From assembly GCF_040289485.1 (NCBI RefSeq), contig NZ_PSLG01000037.1:1-21751 (forward strand): DNA of 21,751 nt. The letters run 5' to 3'. The position numbers and the translations under genes were made by a program. Position 1 is the stretch's first letter; each line of letters opens with the position of its first letter. The DNA comes from Thermoflexus sp040289485 (GTDB taxonomy: Bacteria; Chloroflexota; Anaerolineae; Thermoflexales; Thermoflexaceae). The notes under the pieces are model-generated. The model was given only the letters and a program-made list of their open reading frames with translations. It searched no databases and had not been told where the DNA came from. This document shows, one piece after another, positions 7,898 to 14,984 of this stretch.

Positions 7898-7941
7898 AAA
7901 AACATCCGGGGTTGGGCGGCGGACCGCTCGCCCAACCCCGG
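7898..7941 (-). terminator. Intrinsic terminator of tmRNA
   Basis: A perfect 13-base inverted repeat (7906-7918 with 7929-7941, arms CCGGGGTTGGGCG / CGCCCAACCCCGG) with a ten-base loop, followed on the minus strand by ATGTTTTTG. It begins three bases after the encoded CCA end of the tmRNA gene. Confidence 0.9.
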
Positions 7942-7943
7942 GG

Positions 7944-8327
7944 TGGTGGAGGCGGCGGGAATCGAACCCGCGTCCGGAAGATTCGATCGCCGGTGCCTAC
8001 AGGCGTATCCGGTTTTTCGCTCGCCGGCCGGTCCGCCTACCGGCAAGGTCTCCGGCCGGCCAGCCCCTTCCGGTCTTAGGCCGCCCTTCGGGGCGCCGGG
8101 CGGCCGCACGCCGACTTTGTCACACCCGATCCGGCCCCGTCGGCGATGGGTCCGGTCGAGCGGGTCCCCCTTCCGGGGACCGTCCCCTCACGCTGGCTTA
8201 GGCCGCCAGCGGGAGAGCCGCGTAGTCGCGGTTGGCACTTTTGGGTTGCCCGGGTTGTTGACGGGGTCCGAGCGGCCCCGGCCTGCCACCGGCGATCTTC
8301 CTCCCCCGTCGAGCCCAATTCGCCCCC
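7944..8327 (-). ncRNA. ssrA: Transfer-messenger RNA (tmRNA)
   Basis: A complete one-piece tmRNA of 384 nt. The 5' end GGGGGCG pairs with CGCCTCC at the 3' end (plus positions 8321-8327 and 7948-7954) with a G3-U70 wobble, the identity element for alanyl-tRNA synthetase, followed by ACCA encoded in the gene. The T arm GCGGG-TTCGATT-CCCGC and the 5' GGGCTCGACGGGG segment match the conserved tRNA-like domain. Inside is a short reading frame on the minus strand from GCC (8236) to TAA (8198) encoding the degradation tag. tmRNA rescues stalled ribosomes with SmpB and tags products for ClpXP. The gene has its own promoter and terminator. It is not split or permuted. Confidence 0.96.
8198..8236 (-). 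other. tmRNA proteolysis-tag reading frame
   Basis: The frame GCC AAC CGC GAC TAC ... GCC TAA encodes ANRDYAALPLAA, twelve residues with the usual AN start and hydrophobic LAA end recognised by ClpXP. The resume codon is GCC (Ala), preceded by AAAAGT. Confidence 0.9.
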
Positions 8328-8338
8328 GTGCGTTTTTT

Positions 8339-8347
8339 AGTATAGCA
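8339..8347 (-). promoter_or_regulatory. tmRNA promoter, extended -10
   Basis: The minus strand reads TGCTATACT, an extended -10 element (TGnTATACT). A weak -35 CTGTCG lies 18 bases upstream. Transcription would begin near 8332, five bases before the mature 5' end at 8327, and the short leader would be removed by RNase P. Confidence 0.75.
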
Positions 8348-8371
8348 CAAAACGTCCCGAAGCGACAGTCC

Positions 8372-9034
8372 CTAGGCCCCCAGCAACAGCCGGCGCAGGG
8401 CTCCCTCGCTGGCCGGCGTGGTCACCGCCAGGACCTCGTCGTCGGCCCGCAGGACGGTCTCCCCGGAGGGGATAAAGGTTTGATCCCCCCGCACCACCAT
8501 CACCACCAGAGCATCGACGGGGATGCCCAGCTCCCGCAAAGGCCGGCCGTCGGCCGGCGCCCCCGGCGCCACCTTCCCCTCCACCAGTTCGATCCCGCCC
8601 CGGCGCAGGGCCAGCAGATGCACCAACGAGCGCAGGGGCAGGGCCCGCTCGATCTGGGCCTGGATGATCTCCGTGGTGGAGACGGTGACGTCGATCCCCA
8701 GCCGGGCGAAGATGGCCGCGTTGCGCGGGTTGTTGATGCGGGCGATGGTCCGGGGGACGTTGAACTTCCGCTTGGCCAGCAGGCAGACCACCAGGTTGTC
8801 CTCGTCGTCGCCGGTCACGGCGATGACCGCATCGGCGCGGTTCATCCCCACCTGGGCGAAGGTGCTCGAGTCGCAACCGTCGCCCACCCACACGTGGTCC
8901 GCCCCCAGTTCGTCGATCAGGAAGGCGGCCCGCCGCGGGTTCTTCTCAATGAGCAACACCTCATGGCCCTCGGCCAGCAAGGACTTGGTGAGGTAGAAGC
9001 CGACCTTGCCGCCGCCGACGATGATCAGATACAT
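8372..9034 (-). CDS. TrkA/KtrA-type RCK potassium-transport regulator (N and C domains)
   Basis: A 220-residue cytoplasmic RCK protein. The Rossmann TrkA_N domain occupies residues 1-130: GGGKVG (7-12) binds the dinucleotide and acidic E30 ends strand two; DGCDSSTFAQVGMNRADAVIAVTGDDEDN is the conserved middle part. Residues about 140-220 form a TrkA_C (RCK_C) domain (GRPLRELGIPVDALVVMVVRGDQTFIPSG). Such proteins gate K+ channels and Trk/Ktr transporters in response to NAD(H), ATP/ADP or cyclic di-AMP. It starts three bases after the stop of a second, shorter RCK gene, so the two are co-translated; no TrkH/KtrB partner is in the window, and the nearest candidate transporter is the APC permease at the head of the operon. 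The start ATG at 9034 has GGAGG upstream inside the preceding gene. Confidence 0.93.
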   Translation of the reverse strand: MYLIIVGGGKVGFYLTKSLLAEGHEVLLIEKNPRRAAFLIDELGADHVWVGDGCDSSTFAQVGMNRADAVIAVTGDDEDNLVVCLLAKRKFNVPRTIARINNPRNAAIFARLGIDVTVSTTEIIQAQIERALPLRSLVHLLALRRGGIELVEGKVAPGAPADGRPLRELGIPVDALVVMVVRGDQTFIPSGETVLRADDEVLAVTTPASEGALRRLLLGA

Positions 9035-9037
9035 CGC

Positions 9038-9436
9038 TTATGCCTCCAGGCACTTGCGGATGGCCTCAGCCGCCAGGACAGTGGGGGAGATGGTCTTGAG
9101 CCCCAGTTCCTGGAAGATCTCGGCCCGCAGGGGGTCGTTGAGGCGGGTGATCACCCGGGGCACGCCGAAGATCTCCCGCGCCACCTCCGCGGCCATGATG
9201 TTGGTGTTGTCGTAGCCGGTGACGGCGATGAAGACATCCGCCCCCTCGATGCCGGCCCGACGCAGGACCTCGGCGTCGATCCCCATCCCCACCACCGTCT
9301 CTCCCGGGAAGTCCGGCCCCAGGGCCTCCAGAGCCTCCCGCTCCCGATCGATGACGATGACCTGATGCCCCTCCTGCGCGAACCGACGGGCCAGGTAGGC
9401 GCCCAGACGTCCACAGCCCAGGATCACGATGCGCAT
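9038..9436 (-). CDS. Short TrkA_N-only RCK protein
   Basis: A 132-residue protein consisting only of the TrkA_N Rossmann domain: GCGRLG (7-12), D30 at the end of strand two, and GADVFIAVTGYDNTNIMAAEVA. The C-terminal ligand-binding RCK_C domain is absent, the protein ending EAIRKCLEA. It is probably an NAD-binding regulatory subunit that pairs with the full-length RCK protein encoded immediately downstream. GGAGGT stands six bases before the ATG at 9436. Confidence 0.9.
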   Translation of the reverse strand: MRIVILGCGRLGAYLARRFAQEGHQVIVIDREREALEALGPDFPGETVVGMGIDAEVLRRAGIEGADVFIAVTGYDNTNIMAAEVAREIFGVPRVITRLNDPLRAEIFQELGLKTISPTVLAAEAIRKCLEA

Positions 9437-9478
9437 GGGAACCTCCGTGGTGGCGCAGGCTTCCTTCCGCCCGCCCGG

Positions 9479-9721
9479 CTAAGGGAGCCCCTCCACCGGC
9501 TCGACCAGGACGCCCTGGCCCTGCATCCAGGCCAACCCTTCCTCCACGCGCTCGGGCGGCCCCTCCAGGTCCACGATCAGCCAGGCCTCGCCGGCCTCCA
9601 CGTGGGCCCGGCGGATGTTGATCAGCAGGCCGAAGCGCTGGATGAGCCGGTAGAGGAGCGGCTCATCGATCAGCGCCGGGGGGTAGATCAGTTTCACCCG
9701 CCGCTGGACGGTTTGGTTCAT
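9479..9721 (-). CDS. Stand-alone NIL-domain protein
   Basis: An 80-residue protein resembling a single NIL domain, the ACT-like ferredoxin fold found at the C-terminus of MetN methionine ABC ATPases and of some ferredoxins. The pattern RVKLIYPPALIDEPLLYRLIQRFGLLINIRRAHVE fits strand-helix-strand of that domain, followed by AWLIVDLEGPPERVEEGLAWMQGQGVLVEPV. There is no ATPase partner. The ATG at 9721 is chosen over one seven codons earlier because GGAGG lies five bases before it. Its position between the Usp-like and RCK genes suggests a small ligand-sensing regulator of the transporter; the ligand is unknown. Confidence 0.8.
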   Translation of the reverse strand: MNQTVQRRVKLIYPPALIDEPLLYRLIQRFGLLINIRRAHVEAGEAWLIVDLEGPPERVEEGLAWMQGQGVLVEPVEGLP

Positions 9722-9763
9722 GGCGACCTCCGGTGCGCCCAAGGGGCCGATGGGCTTCCACCC

Positions 9764-10318
9764 TCATTCGGTGAGCGGGGCCTTGGCGACGATCACCTCG
9801 CAACGGGCCCGCCGCATGACCTCGTGGACCGTCCGGCCCAGGCCGTCGCTGGAGCCCCGCCGCTTGAGCCCGATGCCCATGATGATCTGATTGGCCCCCA
9901 CCTGGCGGGCGACGCTAAGGATGCCCTCCGGGGCGGAGCGATGGCGCACCAGCCGCAGCTCCGGCTTCATGCCGTGCTGCATAGCGATGAAGCGGGCGGT
10001 CTCCAGCGCCCGCCGCCCCCGCTCTTCCAGGTCCGGCAGCGCCGTGTCCAAAGGGACGGTGTAGGGGACCTCCAGCACGTGCACCAGGACCAGCCGGGCT
10101 TGTTGCCGCTCCCCCAGCCGGCAGGCCAACTCCACGGCCCGCTCCGAGTAGACGCCTTCCACGATGGGGACGACAATGCAGCGGGCGGCCTCGACCGAGT
10201 AGACAGCGCGGGCGACCGCCACTGGCACCGGCCGGGGGACCCGCAGCATCCAGATGAGGGTAAGGGCCAGGACGACGACGAACAGGACGGCCAGCGCAAC
10301 GCCCAGCGGATGACCCAT
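9764..10318 (-). CDS. Membrane-anchored universal-stress (Usp) domain protein
   Basis: A 184-residue protein with one N-terminal hydrophobic helix (about 5-25, VALAVLFVVVLALTLIWML) and a Usp-like domain from about residue 45 (AARCIVVPIVEGVYSERAVELACRLGERQQARLVLVHVLEVP). The C-terminal part has QVGANQIIMGIGLKRRG and GLGRTVHEVMRRARCEVIVAKAP, the Usp ending, although the ATP-binding G-x2-G-x9-G-S pattern is only partly kept. Usp proteins are normally soluble; the anchor would hold the domain at the cytoplasmic membrane face next to the permease encoded upstream. KimA-type K+ transporters carry a related C-terminal domain in the same chain. Confidence 0.88.
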   Translation of the reverse strand: MGHPLGVALAVLFVVVLALTLIWMLRVPRPVPVAVARAVYSVEAARCIVVPIVEGVYSERAVELACRLGERQQARLVLVHVLEVPYTVPLDTALPDLEERGRRALETARFIAMQHGMKPELRLVRHRSAPEGILSVARQVGANQIIMGIGLKRRGSSDGLGRTVHEVMRRARCEVIVAKAPLTE

Positions 10319-10361
10319 AGGGGATCCTCTTCCGCCTCCTCTGCGTTGGATGAAAGCCGCC

Positions 10362-10568
10362 TCACCGCAGGCGGCCCTGGCCCAGCCACCACCGCAGCCG
10401 GGCCAGGCCCAGCCCGATCATCAGCAGCCCGATGACCAGGGGTTGAAGGAAGGCCTCCCAACCCAGCCCGCGGCCCACCACCCACCAGAGGCTGCGGGCG
10501 ATGATGAGCACACCCAGGCCCAGGATCATCACAGATAGGACAAGCCGGAGATAAACCCAGAGGCTCAT
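10362..10568 (-). CDS. Small two-span membrane protein
   Basis: A 68-residue hydrophobic protein with two helices (about 5-30 and 40-60) separated by WWVVGRGLGWEAFLQP and ending in a basic RLRWWLGQGRLR. No family is recognised. It lies 51 bases after the APC permease gene and 43 bases before the Usp gene in the same direction, so it is probably part of the operon and could be an accessory subunit of the transporter. The ribosome binding site before the ATG at 10568 is weak (AGGATCGG). Confidence 0.7.
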   Translation of the reverse strand: MSLWVYLRLVLSVMILGLGVLIIARSLWWVVGRGLGWEAFLQPLVIGLLMIGLGLARLRWWLGQGRLR

Positions 10569-10619
10569 AAGACCGATCCTGGTCTTCCCTGCCAGGGCAC
10601 CCGATCGATTCGCTCAGGC

Positions 10620-12161
10620 TCAAACCGATGGGGCACGCTTCCGGCGGGCGACCTCCATCTTGAAGCGCTCCAGCAAATCCCACTCCCCGGTCTCCTCCAG
10701 GATCCGTAGCTGTTGGGCGTCCCAATCCCGGGGCAGGTTCCCCCACACCGGCCGCCCGGTCCGCCGCCGATACCACGCGTAGTAAAGCACCCAAGCGAGC
10801 ACCCACAACGGCCCGGCCACCCGGGCGATCTCATGGGTCCACAGCACGATCAGGACCATCAGCCCGGTGCCGATCATCCCCAGGATCCCCGGGATGGGGA
10901 CCTCCACCCCCCGCCAGCGGAGATTGAGGGGGACCTTGTAGGGCCGGGGGATGTGGGGCTCTTTGAAGCGCAAGACCACCATGGCGATGATGCTCAGGAA
11001 ATACGCCAGCATCGCCCCAAAAGCATACATGTTGGCCATGGTTTCCAACGCCCGGTGGCCGCTGAGGAAGGCGAAGACAGCTTCCAGGGCAGCCACCCCT
11101 GAGAAGAACACGATGCTGCGCACCGGCGTGCGAAAACGAGGGTGGACCCAAGAGAGCCCTTCGCCGATCAAACCCAGTTCGGCCATGCTGTAGGCCAGCC
11201 GGCTGGCCCCCATGATGCCCGTGTTGGCTGAGATCAGCACAATGGTGGCCGCCAACACCGCGGACGCCGGGCCTGCCAGGAAGCCCACCAGGGGCAACTG
11301 GCTGGCCAGGCGGGCCACCGGGTCCCCTTCCCGCGCGGCAATCTCCTGCCAGGGCAGGATCCCCAGCGACACCGTGGGGAAGGCCAGCGCGAACATCAGC
11401 ACCACGATGATCAGCGCCAGGGAGGTGCGCGGGATCACCGTCGCCGGCCGCACCGTCTCTTGGGCCGCCTGGGATACCGACTCCAACCCCACATAGGAGA
11501 TCACGGCGATGGAGACGGCATAGAGCAGCCGCTCCAGCGTGGGGAACTGGGTCTGCCACTGGTGGATGAACAGCTCCGGCCGCCAAGCGAAGGCGAAGCC
11601 GATGACAATGATGCTGGTCTCCATCATCATATCCAAGGCCCCCAGGACCTCGTTGAACAACGCGGATTCCCGGATGCCCTTGATGTTGAGAAGGGCCAGC
11701 AGCACGATGAGGATCAGCGTCTGCCCGAGCCAGATGAGGTTGACATCGTGGAAAGGGCCGAGGGATATGCGGAACTCCCGGAAGGCCGGGAAGAAGAAGT
11801 TGATATAGCCGGCTGAGGCCATGGCGAAAAGGGCTACGTCCACCGTGTAATCCAGCATCAGGGCCGCCCCAGCCACCAGGCCCCAGAAATCCCCCAGGCC
11901 GCGCAGCGTGAAGTAGTGACCCCCACCGGCGACCGGATAGGCGGCGGCCATCTCCGTGTAGGCCAGGCCGACCATGATGTAAACGATCCCAGCGATCAAG
12001 AAGGCAAGAGGAGTGGCCCCCTGGGCCGCGGCCATCACCAGCCCCAGGGCCACGTAGACGTCTGCTCCCACATCCGCATAGCCCCAGGCGAAGGACCCCC
12101 AAACAGTCACTTCCCGGCGCAGCCCAACATGTTCCCGCTGGGCGATGGGTTCTGCAGCCAC
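10620..12161 (-). CDS. APC-superfamily permease, KimA/amino-acid-permease-like
   Basis: A 513-residue transporter with about twelve hydrophobic spans and the APC pattern. Span 1 is GSFAWGYADVGADVYVALGL and is followed by AYPVAGGGHYFTLRGLG at the end of span 2 and GAALMLDYTVDVALF in span 3. Numbered from the GTG at 12161, the acidic and aromatic candidates for a cation site are D30, D34, Y36, D104, Y105, D108 and Y379. ISANTGIMGASRLAYSMAELGLI is the conserved span-8 region. The soluble tail is about 65 residues. Homologues are usually annotated as amino-acid permeases, but gene context (two RCK proteins and Usp) favours K+. The GTG at 12161 is chosen because GGAGG stands nine bases upstream; in-frame TTG codons at 12167 and 12197 are alternatives. 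Confidence 0.85.
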   Translation of the reverse strand: MAAEPIAQREHVGLRREVTVWGSFAWGYADVGADVYVALGLVMAAAQGATPLAFLIAGIVYIMVGLAYTEMAAAYPVAGGGHYFTLRGLGDFWGLVAGAALMLDYTVDVALFAMASAGYINFFFPAFREFRISLGPFHDVNLIWLGQTLILIVLLALLNIKGIRESALFNEVLGALDMMMETSIIVIGFAFAWRPELFIHQWQTQFPTLERLLYAVSIAVISYVGLESVSQAAQETVRPATVIPRTSLALIIVVLMFALAFPTVSLGILPWQEIAAREGDPVARLASQLPLVGFLAGPASAVLAATIVLISANTGIMGASRLAYSMAELGLIGEGLSWVHPRFRTPVRSIVFFSGVAALEAVFAFLSGHRALETMANMYAFGAMLAYFLSIIAMVVLRFKEPHIPRPYKVPLNLRWRGVEVPIPGILGMIGTGLMVLIVLWTHEIARVAGPLWVLAWVLYYAWYRRRTGRPVWGNLPRDWDAQQLRILEETGEWDLLERFKMEVARRKRAPSV

Positions 12162-12221
12162 GTCCAATCGCCTCCCTGCCGCGGCGCGCTTCCCCAAGGT
12201 CCTCAGATCGAACGAGTTTTT

Positions 12222-12250
12222 ATTCTAACGGGATCACTCGGGGTCGTCAA
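12222..12250 (-). promoter_or_regulatory. Promoter of the permease/RCK operon
   Basis: On the minus strand -35 TTGACG (12245-12250) and -10 TAGAAT (12222-12227) are separated by exactly 17 bases. Transcription would start near 12215, giving a leader of about 54 bases before the GTG at 12161. Confidence 0.8.
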
Positions 12251-12268
12251 ATCAAGTCTGAAAGCCAA

Positions 12269-12298
12269 TTGGCGCACCTCTTTCCCCTCCGGTAGAAT
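12269..12298 (+). promoter_or_regulatory. gyrA promoter
   Basis: -35 TTGGCG (12269-12274) and -10 TAGAAT (12293-12298) with an 18-base spacer. Start of transcription is expected near 12305, so the gyrA message would carry a leader of about 150 bases. Its -35 box lies 18 bases from that of the divergent permease promoter. Confidence 0.7.
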
Positions 12299-12334
12299 AC
12301 CGAGCGGCCGCCAGCCGGCCAGGACGCCTCCGGG

Positions 12335-12408
12335 AAGGCCCGGCCCCCGGATCGCCTCCGGGCGATCGCCGGCCTTAACCGCCCTGGAAGGGATGCCCGT
12401 CGGCATCC
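12335..12408 (+). promoter_or_regulatory. Structured leader of the gyrA mRNA (two hairpins)
   Basis: First hairpin: outer arms 12335-12344 and 12368-12376 pair (one bulged C) around an inner seven-base stem GATCGCC/GGCGATC closed by a TCCG (UNCG-class) loop. Second hairpin: GGATGCC (12391-12397) pairs perfectly with GGCATCC (12402-12408) over a four-base loop; GTCGG/CCGAC is an overlapping alternative. The ribosome binding site AGGAGGTTG follows at 12442-12450. The leader does not resemble a riboswitch class I know. A control role is inference. Confidence 0.45.
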
Positions 12409-12455
12409 GACTCTCCCTCCCGGACGGCGATCTCTATCTTATAGGAGGTTGTTGA

Positions 12456-14984
12456 ATGGCTACGGAGCGGGTGATCCCGGTTGAGATCGAGGAGCAACTG
12501 AAGACGGCCTATCTCTCTTACGCCATGAGCGTGATTGTGGCGCGGGCGCTGCCCGACGTGCGGGACGGGCTGAAGCCGGTGCAACGCCGCATCCTTTACG
12601 TGATGCACGAGATGGGGCTGCACCCCAACGCCCCTTACAAGAAGTCGGCCCGCATCGTGGGGGAGGTGTTGGGGAAGTTCCACCCCCACGGGGATATGGC
12701 GGTCTACGAGGCCCTGGCCCGGATGGCCCAGGATTTCACCATGCGCTATCCGCTGGTGGAGGGGCAGGGGAACTTCGGCTCCATCGACGGCGACCCCCCC
12801 GCCGCCATGCGCTACACCGAGGCCCGGCTGGCCCCCATGGCGATGGAGCTTCTCGCCGACCTGGAGAAGGAGACCGTCAATTTCGTCCCCAACTTCGATG
12901 GGAGCATGCGGGAGCCGACGGTGCTGCCGGCGCGGGCGCCGCAGTTGCTGATCAACGGGGCCTCGGGGATCGCGGTGGGGATGGCGACCAACATCCCGCC
13001 CCACAACCTGGGGGAGGTCTGCGACGCCCTGTGCTCCATGATCGACCACTGGGAGGAACGAGAGGAGATCACCCTGGACGACCTCATGGCCTTCCTCCCC
13101 GGGCCGGATTTCCCCACCGGCGGCCTGATCCTGGGCCAGGAGGGCATCCGCGCCGCCTACGCCACCGGCCACGGCCGCCTGACCGTCCGCGCCGTGACCC
13201 AGATCGAGGAGATCAAGGGGGGGCGATGGCGCATCGTGGTCACCGAGCTGCCCTACCAGGTCAACAAGGCGGCGCTGATCGAGCGCATCGCCGAACTGGT
13301 CCGGGAGGGCCGCCTTGAGGATATCGCCGATCTACGGGACGAATCGGACCGGCACGGGCTGCGCATCGTCATCGAACTCAAGCGAGGCGCCCGCCCGCAG
13401 ACCGTCCTCAACCAGCTGTTCAAATACACGCCCCTCCAGACCACCTTCGGTGTCCAAATGCTGGCTCTGGTGGACGGCCAGCCGCGGGTGCTCTCCCTGA
13501 AGCGGATGCTGCAGCTGTTCATCGAGCACCGCATTCAGGTGGTCACTCGGCGGACCCGCCACGAGCTGGAGCGGGCGAAAGGCCGGGCCCACGTCCTGGA
13601 GGGCCTGCGCATCGCTTTGCAGTTCCTGGACGAGGTCATCGCCCTCATCCGCAACGCGCCCGACGCTGAAGCGGCCAAGGCCGGGCTGATGACGCGCTTC
13701 GGCCTCACCGAGATCCAGGCCCAGGCCATCCTGGATATGCCCCTCCGACGCCTGGCGGCTTTGGAGCGCCAGCGGCTGGAGGAGGAATACCAGGGACTGC
13801 GGACCCGTATCGCCGACCTGGAGGCGCTGCTCGCCGATCCCCGGCGCATCCTCCAGGCCATCCGGGACGAACTGCAGAGCCTCAAGGAGCGGTTCGCCGA
13901 TCCCCGACGCACCCGCATCGTCCCGGAGGCGTCCGCCGAGTTCTCCGCCGAGGATCTGATCCCCGACGAGCCCATCCTGGTGGTGGTCAGCCGGCGGGGA
14001 TACGTCAAGCGGGTCCCGGTGGCTGCCTACCGGCCCCAGGCCCGCGGCGGCCGGGGGGTCACCGGCATGGCCACCGACGAGGACGACGCCGTGGCCGGCG
14101 TCTTCGCTGCCCGAACCCTGGATTACCTCTTCTTTTTTACCGACCAGGGCCGGGCCTATCGGGTCCGGGCCTATGAGGTGCCGGACGCCGATCGGGCCGC
14201 CCGGGGCGTCCCCATCGTGAACCTGATCCCCCTGGCGGAGGGGGAGCGGATCGCGACGGCGGTGGCGGTGCCCCCGGGCTGGTTGGAAGAGGCGGGGGCC
14301 GACGGGGCGACGCGCTACCTGGTGCTCGCCACCCGCCGGGGCAAGATCAAGCGGGTGCCCCTCCACGAGTTCCTGACCACTCGCTCGACCGGCCTGGTGG
14401 CCATCCTGCTCGAGGAGGACGATGCTCTCCAGGAGGCCTGCCTGAGCGATGGCCAGGGGGAACTGCTGCTGATCACCGCCCGGGGCCAGGCCCTGCGCTT
14501 TCTGGAAGAGGAAGTCCGGCCAATGGGGCGTGCGGCGGCAGGGGTGCGGGGCATCCGCCTGGAGGACGGCGATGGGGTGGTCGCCCTGGAGCGGGTGGAT
14601 CCCCAGGGCGATCTCTTCGTGGCCACGGCGGGCGGCTTCGGGAAGCGAACGCCGCTGGCGCAGTATCCCCGCAAGGGGCGGGCCACCGGCGGCGTGCGGA
14701 CCCTCGCCGATCGCCTGGAGGAAACCGGGGAGATCGTCGGGGCGCGGGTGGTTCAGGCGAAGGACGACCTTGTGCTGTTGACCGCCCACGGGATGGCCAT
14801 CCGGCTGCCGGCCCGGGAGGTCCCTCAGGCCGGCCGGGGAGCCCGCGGGGCCCGCCTGATCGCCCTGGGCGAAGGCGACCGCCTGGCCGCCGTCACCCGG
14901 ATCCGCGAGCCCTCTGAGGGCCCCGCCGGAGCCGGAGCGGAGGGCGCTCCAGGCGGATCAGGCCGGCGGTCACCGCCAGTGTGA
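12456..14984 (+). CDS. gyrA: DNA gyrase subunit A
   Basis: An 842-residue type IIA topoisomerase A subunit. The N-terminal breakage-reunion domain has SYAMSVIVARALPDVRDGLKPVQRR (21-45), KSARIVGEVLGKFHPHGD (63-80) and catalytic Tyr120 in AAMRYTEARL. The GyrA box in the C-terminal beta-pinwheel is present as QARGGRG (528-534), a one-residue variant of QRRGGKG, supporting gyrase over topoisomerase IV. With GyrB it introduces negative supercoils using ATP; gyrB is not in the window. At the quinolone positions equivalent to E. coli Ser83 and Asp87 it has Met81 and Glu85. The ATG follows AGGAGGTTG at 12442. The last ~30 residues are Gly/Ala/Pro-rich and overlap a convergent gene. Confidence 0.96.
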   Translation: MATERVIPVEIEEQLKTAYLSYAMSVIVARALPDVRDGLKPVQRRILYVMHEMGLHPNAPYKKSARIVGEVLGKFHPHGDMAVYEALARMAQDFTMRYPLVEGQGNFGSIDGDPPAAMRYTEARLAPMAMELLADLEKETVNFVPNFDGSMREPTVLPARAPQLLINGASGIAVGMATNIPPHNLGEVCDALCSMIDHWEEREEITLDDLMAFLPGPDFPTGGLILGQEGIRAAYATGHGRLTVRAVTQIEEIKGGRWRIVVTELPYQVNKAALIERIAELVREGRLEDIADLRDESDRHGLRIVIELKRGARPQTVLNQLFKYTPLQTTFGVQMLALVDGQPRVLSLKRMLQLFIEHRIQVVTRRTRHELERAKGRAHVLEGLRIALQFLDEVIALIRNAPDAEAAKAGLMTRFGLTEIQAQAILDMPLRRLAALERQRLEEEYQGLRTRIADLEALLADPRRILQAIRDELQSLKERFADPRRTRIVPEASAEFSAEDLIPDEPILVVVSRRGYVKRVPVAAYRPQARGGRGVTGMATDEDDAVAGVFAARTLDYLFFFTDQGRAYRVRAYEVPDADRAARGVPIVNLIPLAEGERIATAVAVPPGWLEEAGADGATRYLVLATRRGKIKRVPLHEFLTTRSTGLVAILLEEDDALQEACLSDGQGELLLITARGQALRFLEEEVRPMGRAAAGVRGIRLEDGDGVVALERVDPQGDLFVATAGGFGKRTPLAQYPRKGRATGGVRTLADRLEETGEIVGARVVQAKDDLVLLTAHGMAIRLPAREVPQAGRGARGARLIALGEGDRLAAVTRIREPSEGPAGAGAEGAPGGSGRRSPPV

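Noticed and set aside
7944..7980. tRNA-like T arm suggesting a tRNA gene
   Set aside because: The T arm and acceptor belong to the tmRNA; no anticodon arm lies at tRNA distance.
7889..10435. Very long plus-strand open frame across the tmRNA and RCK/Usp region
   Set aside because: It is antisense to tmRNA and five well-supported genes, is rich in Gly, Pro, His, Asp and Gln as expected for complementary GC-rich coding DNA, and has no domain or ribosome binding site.
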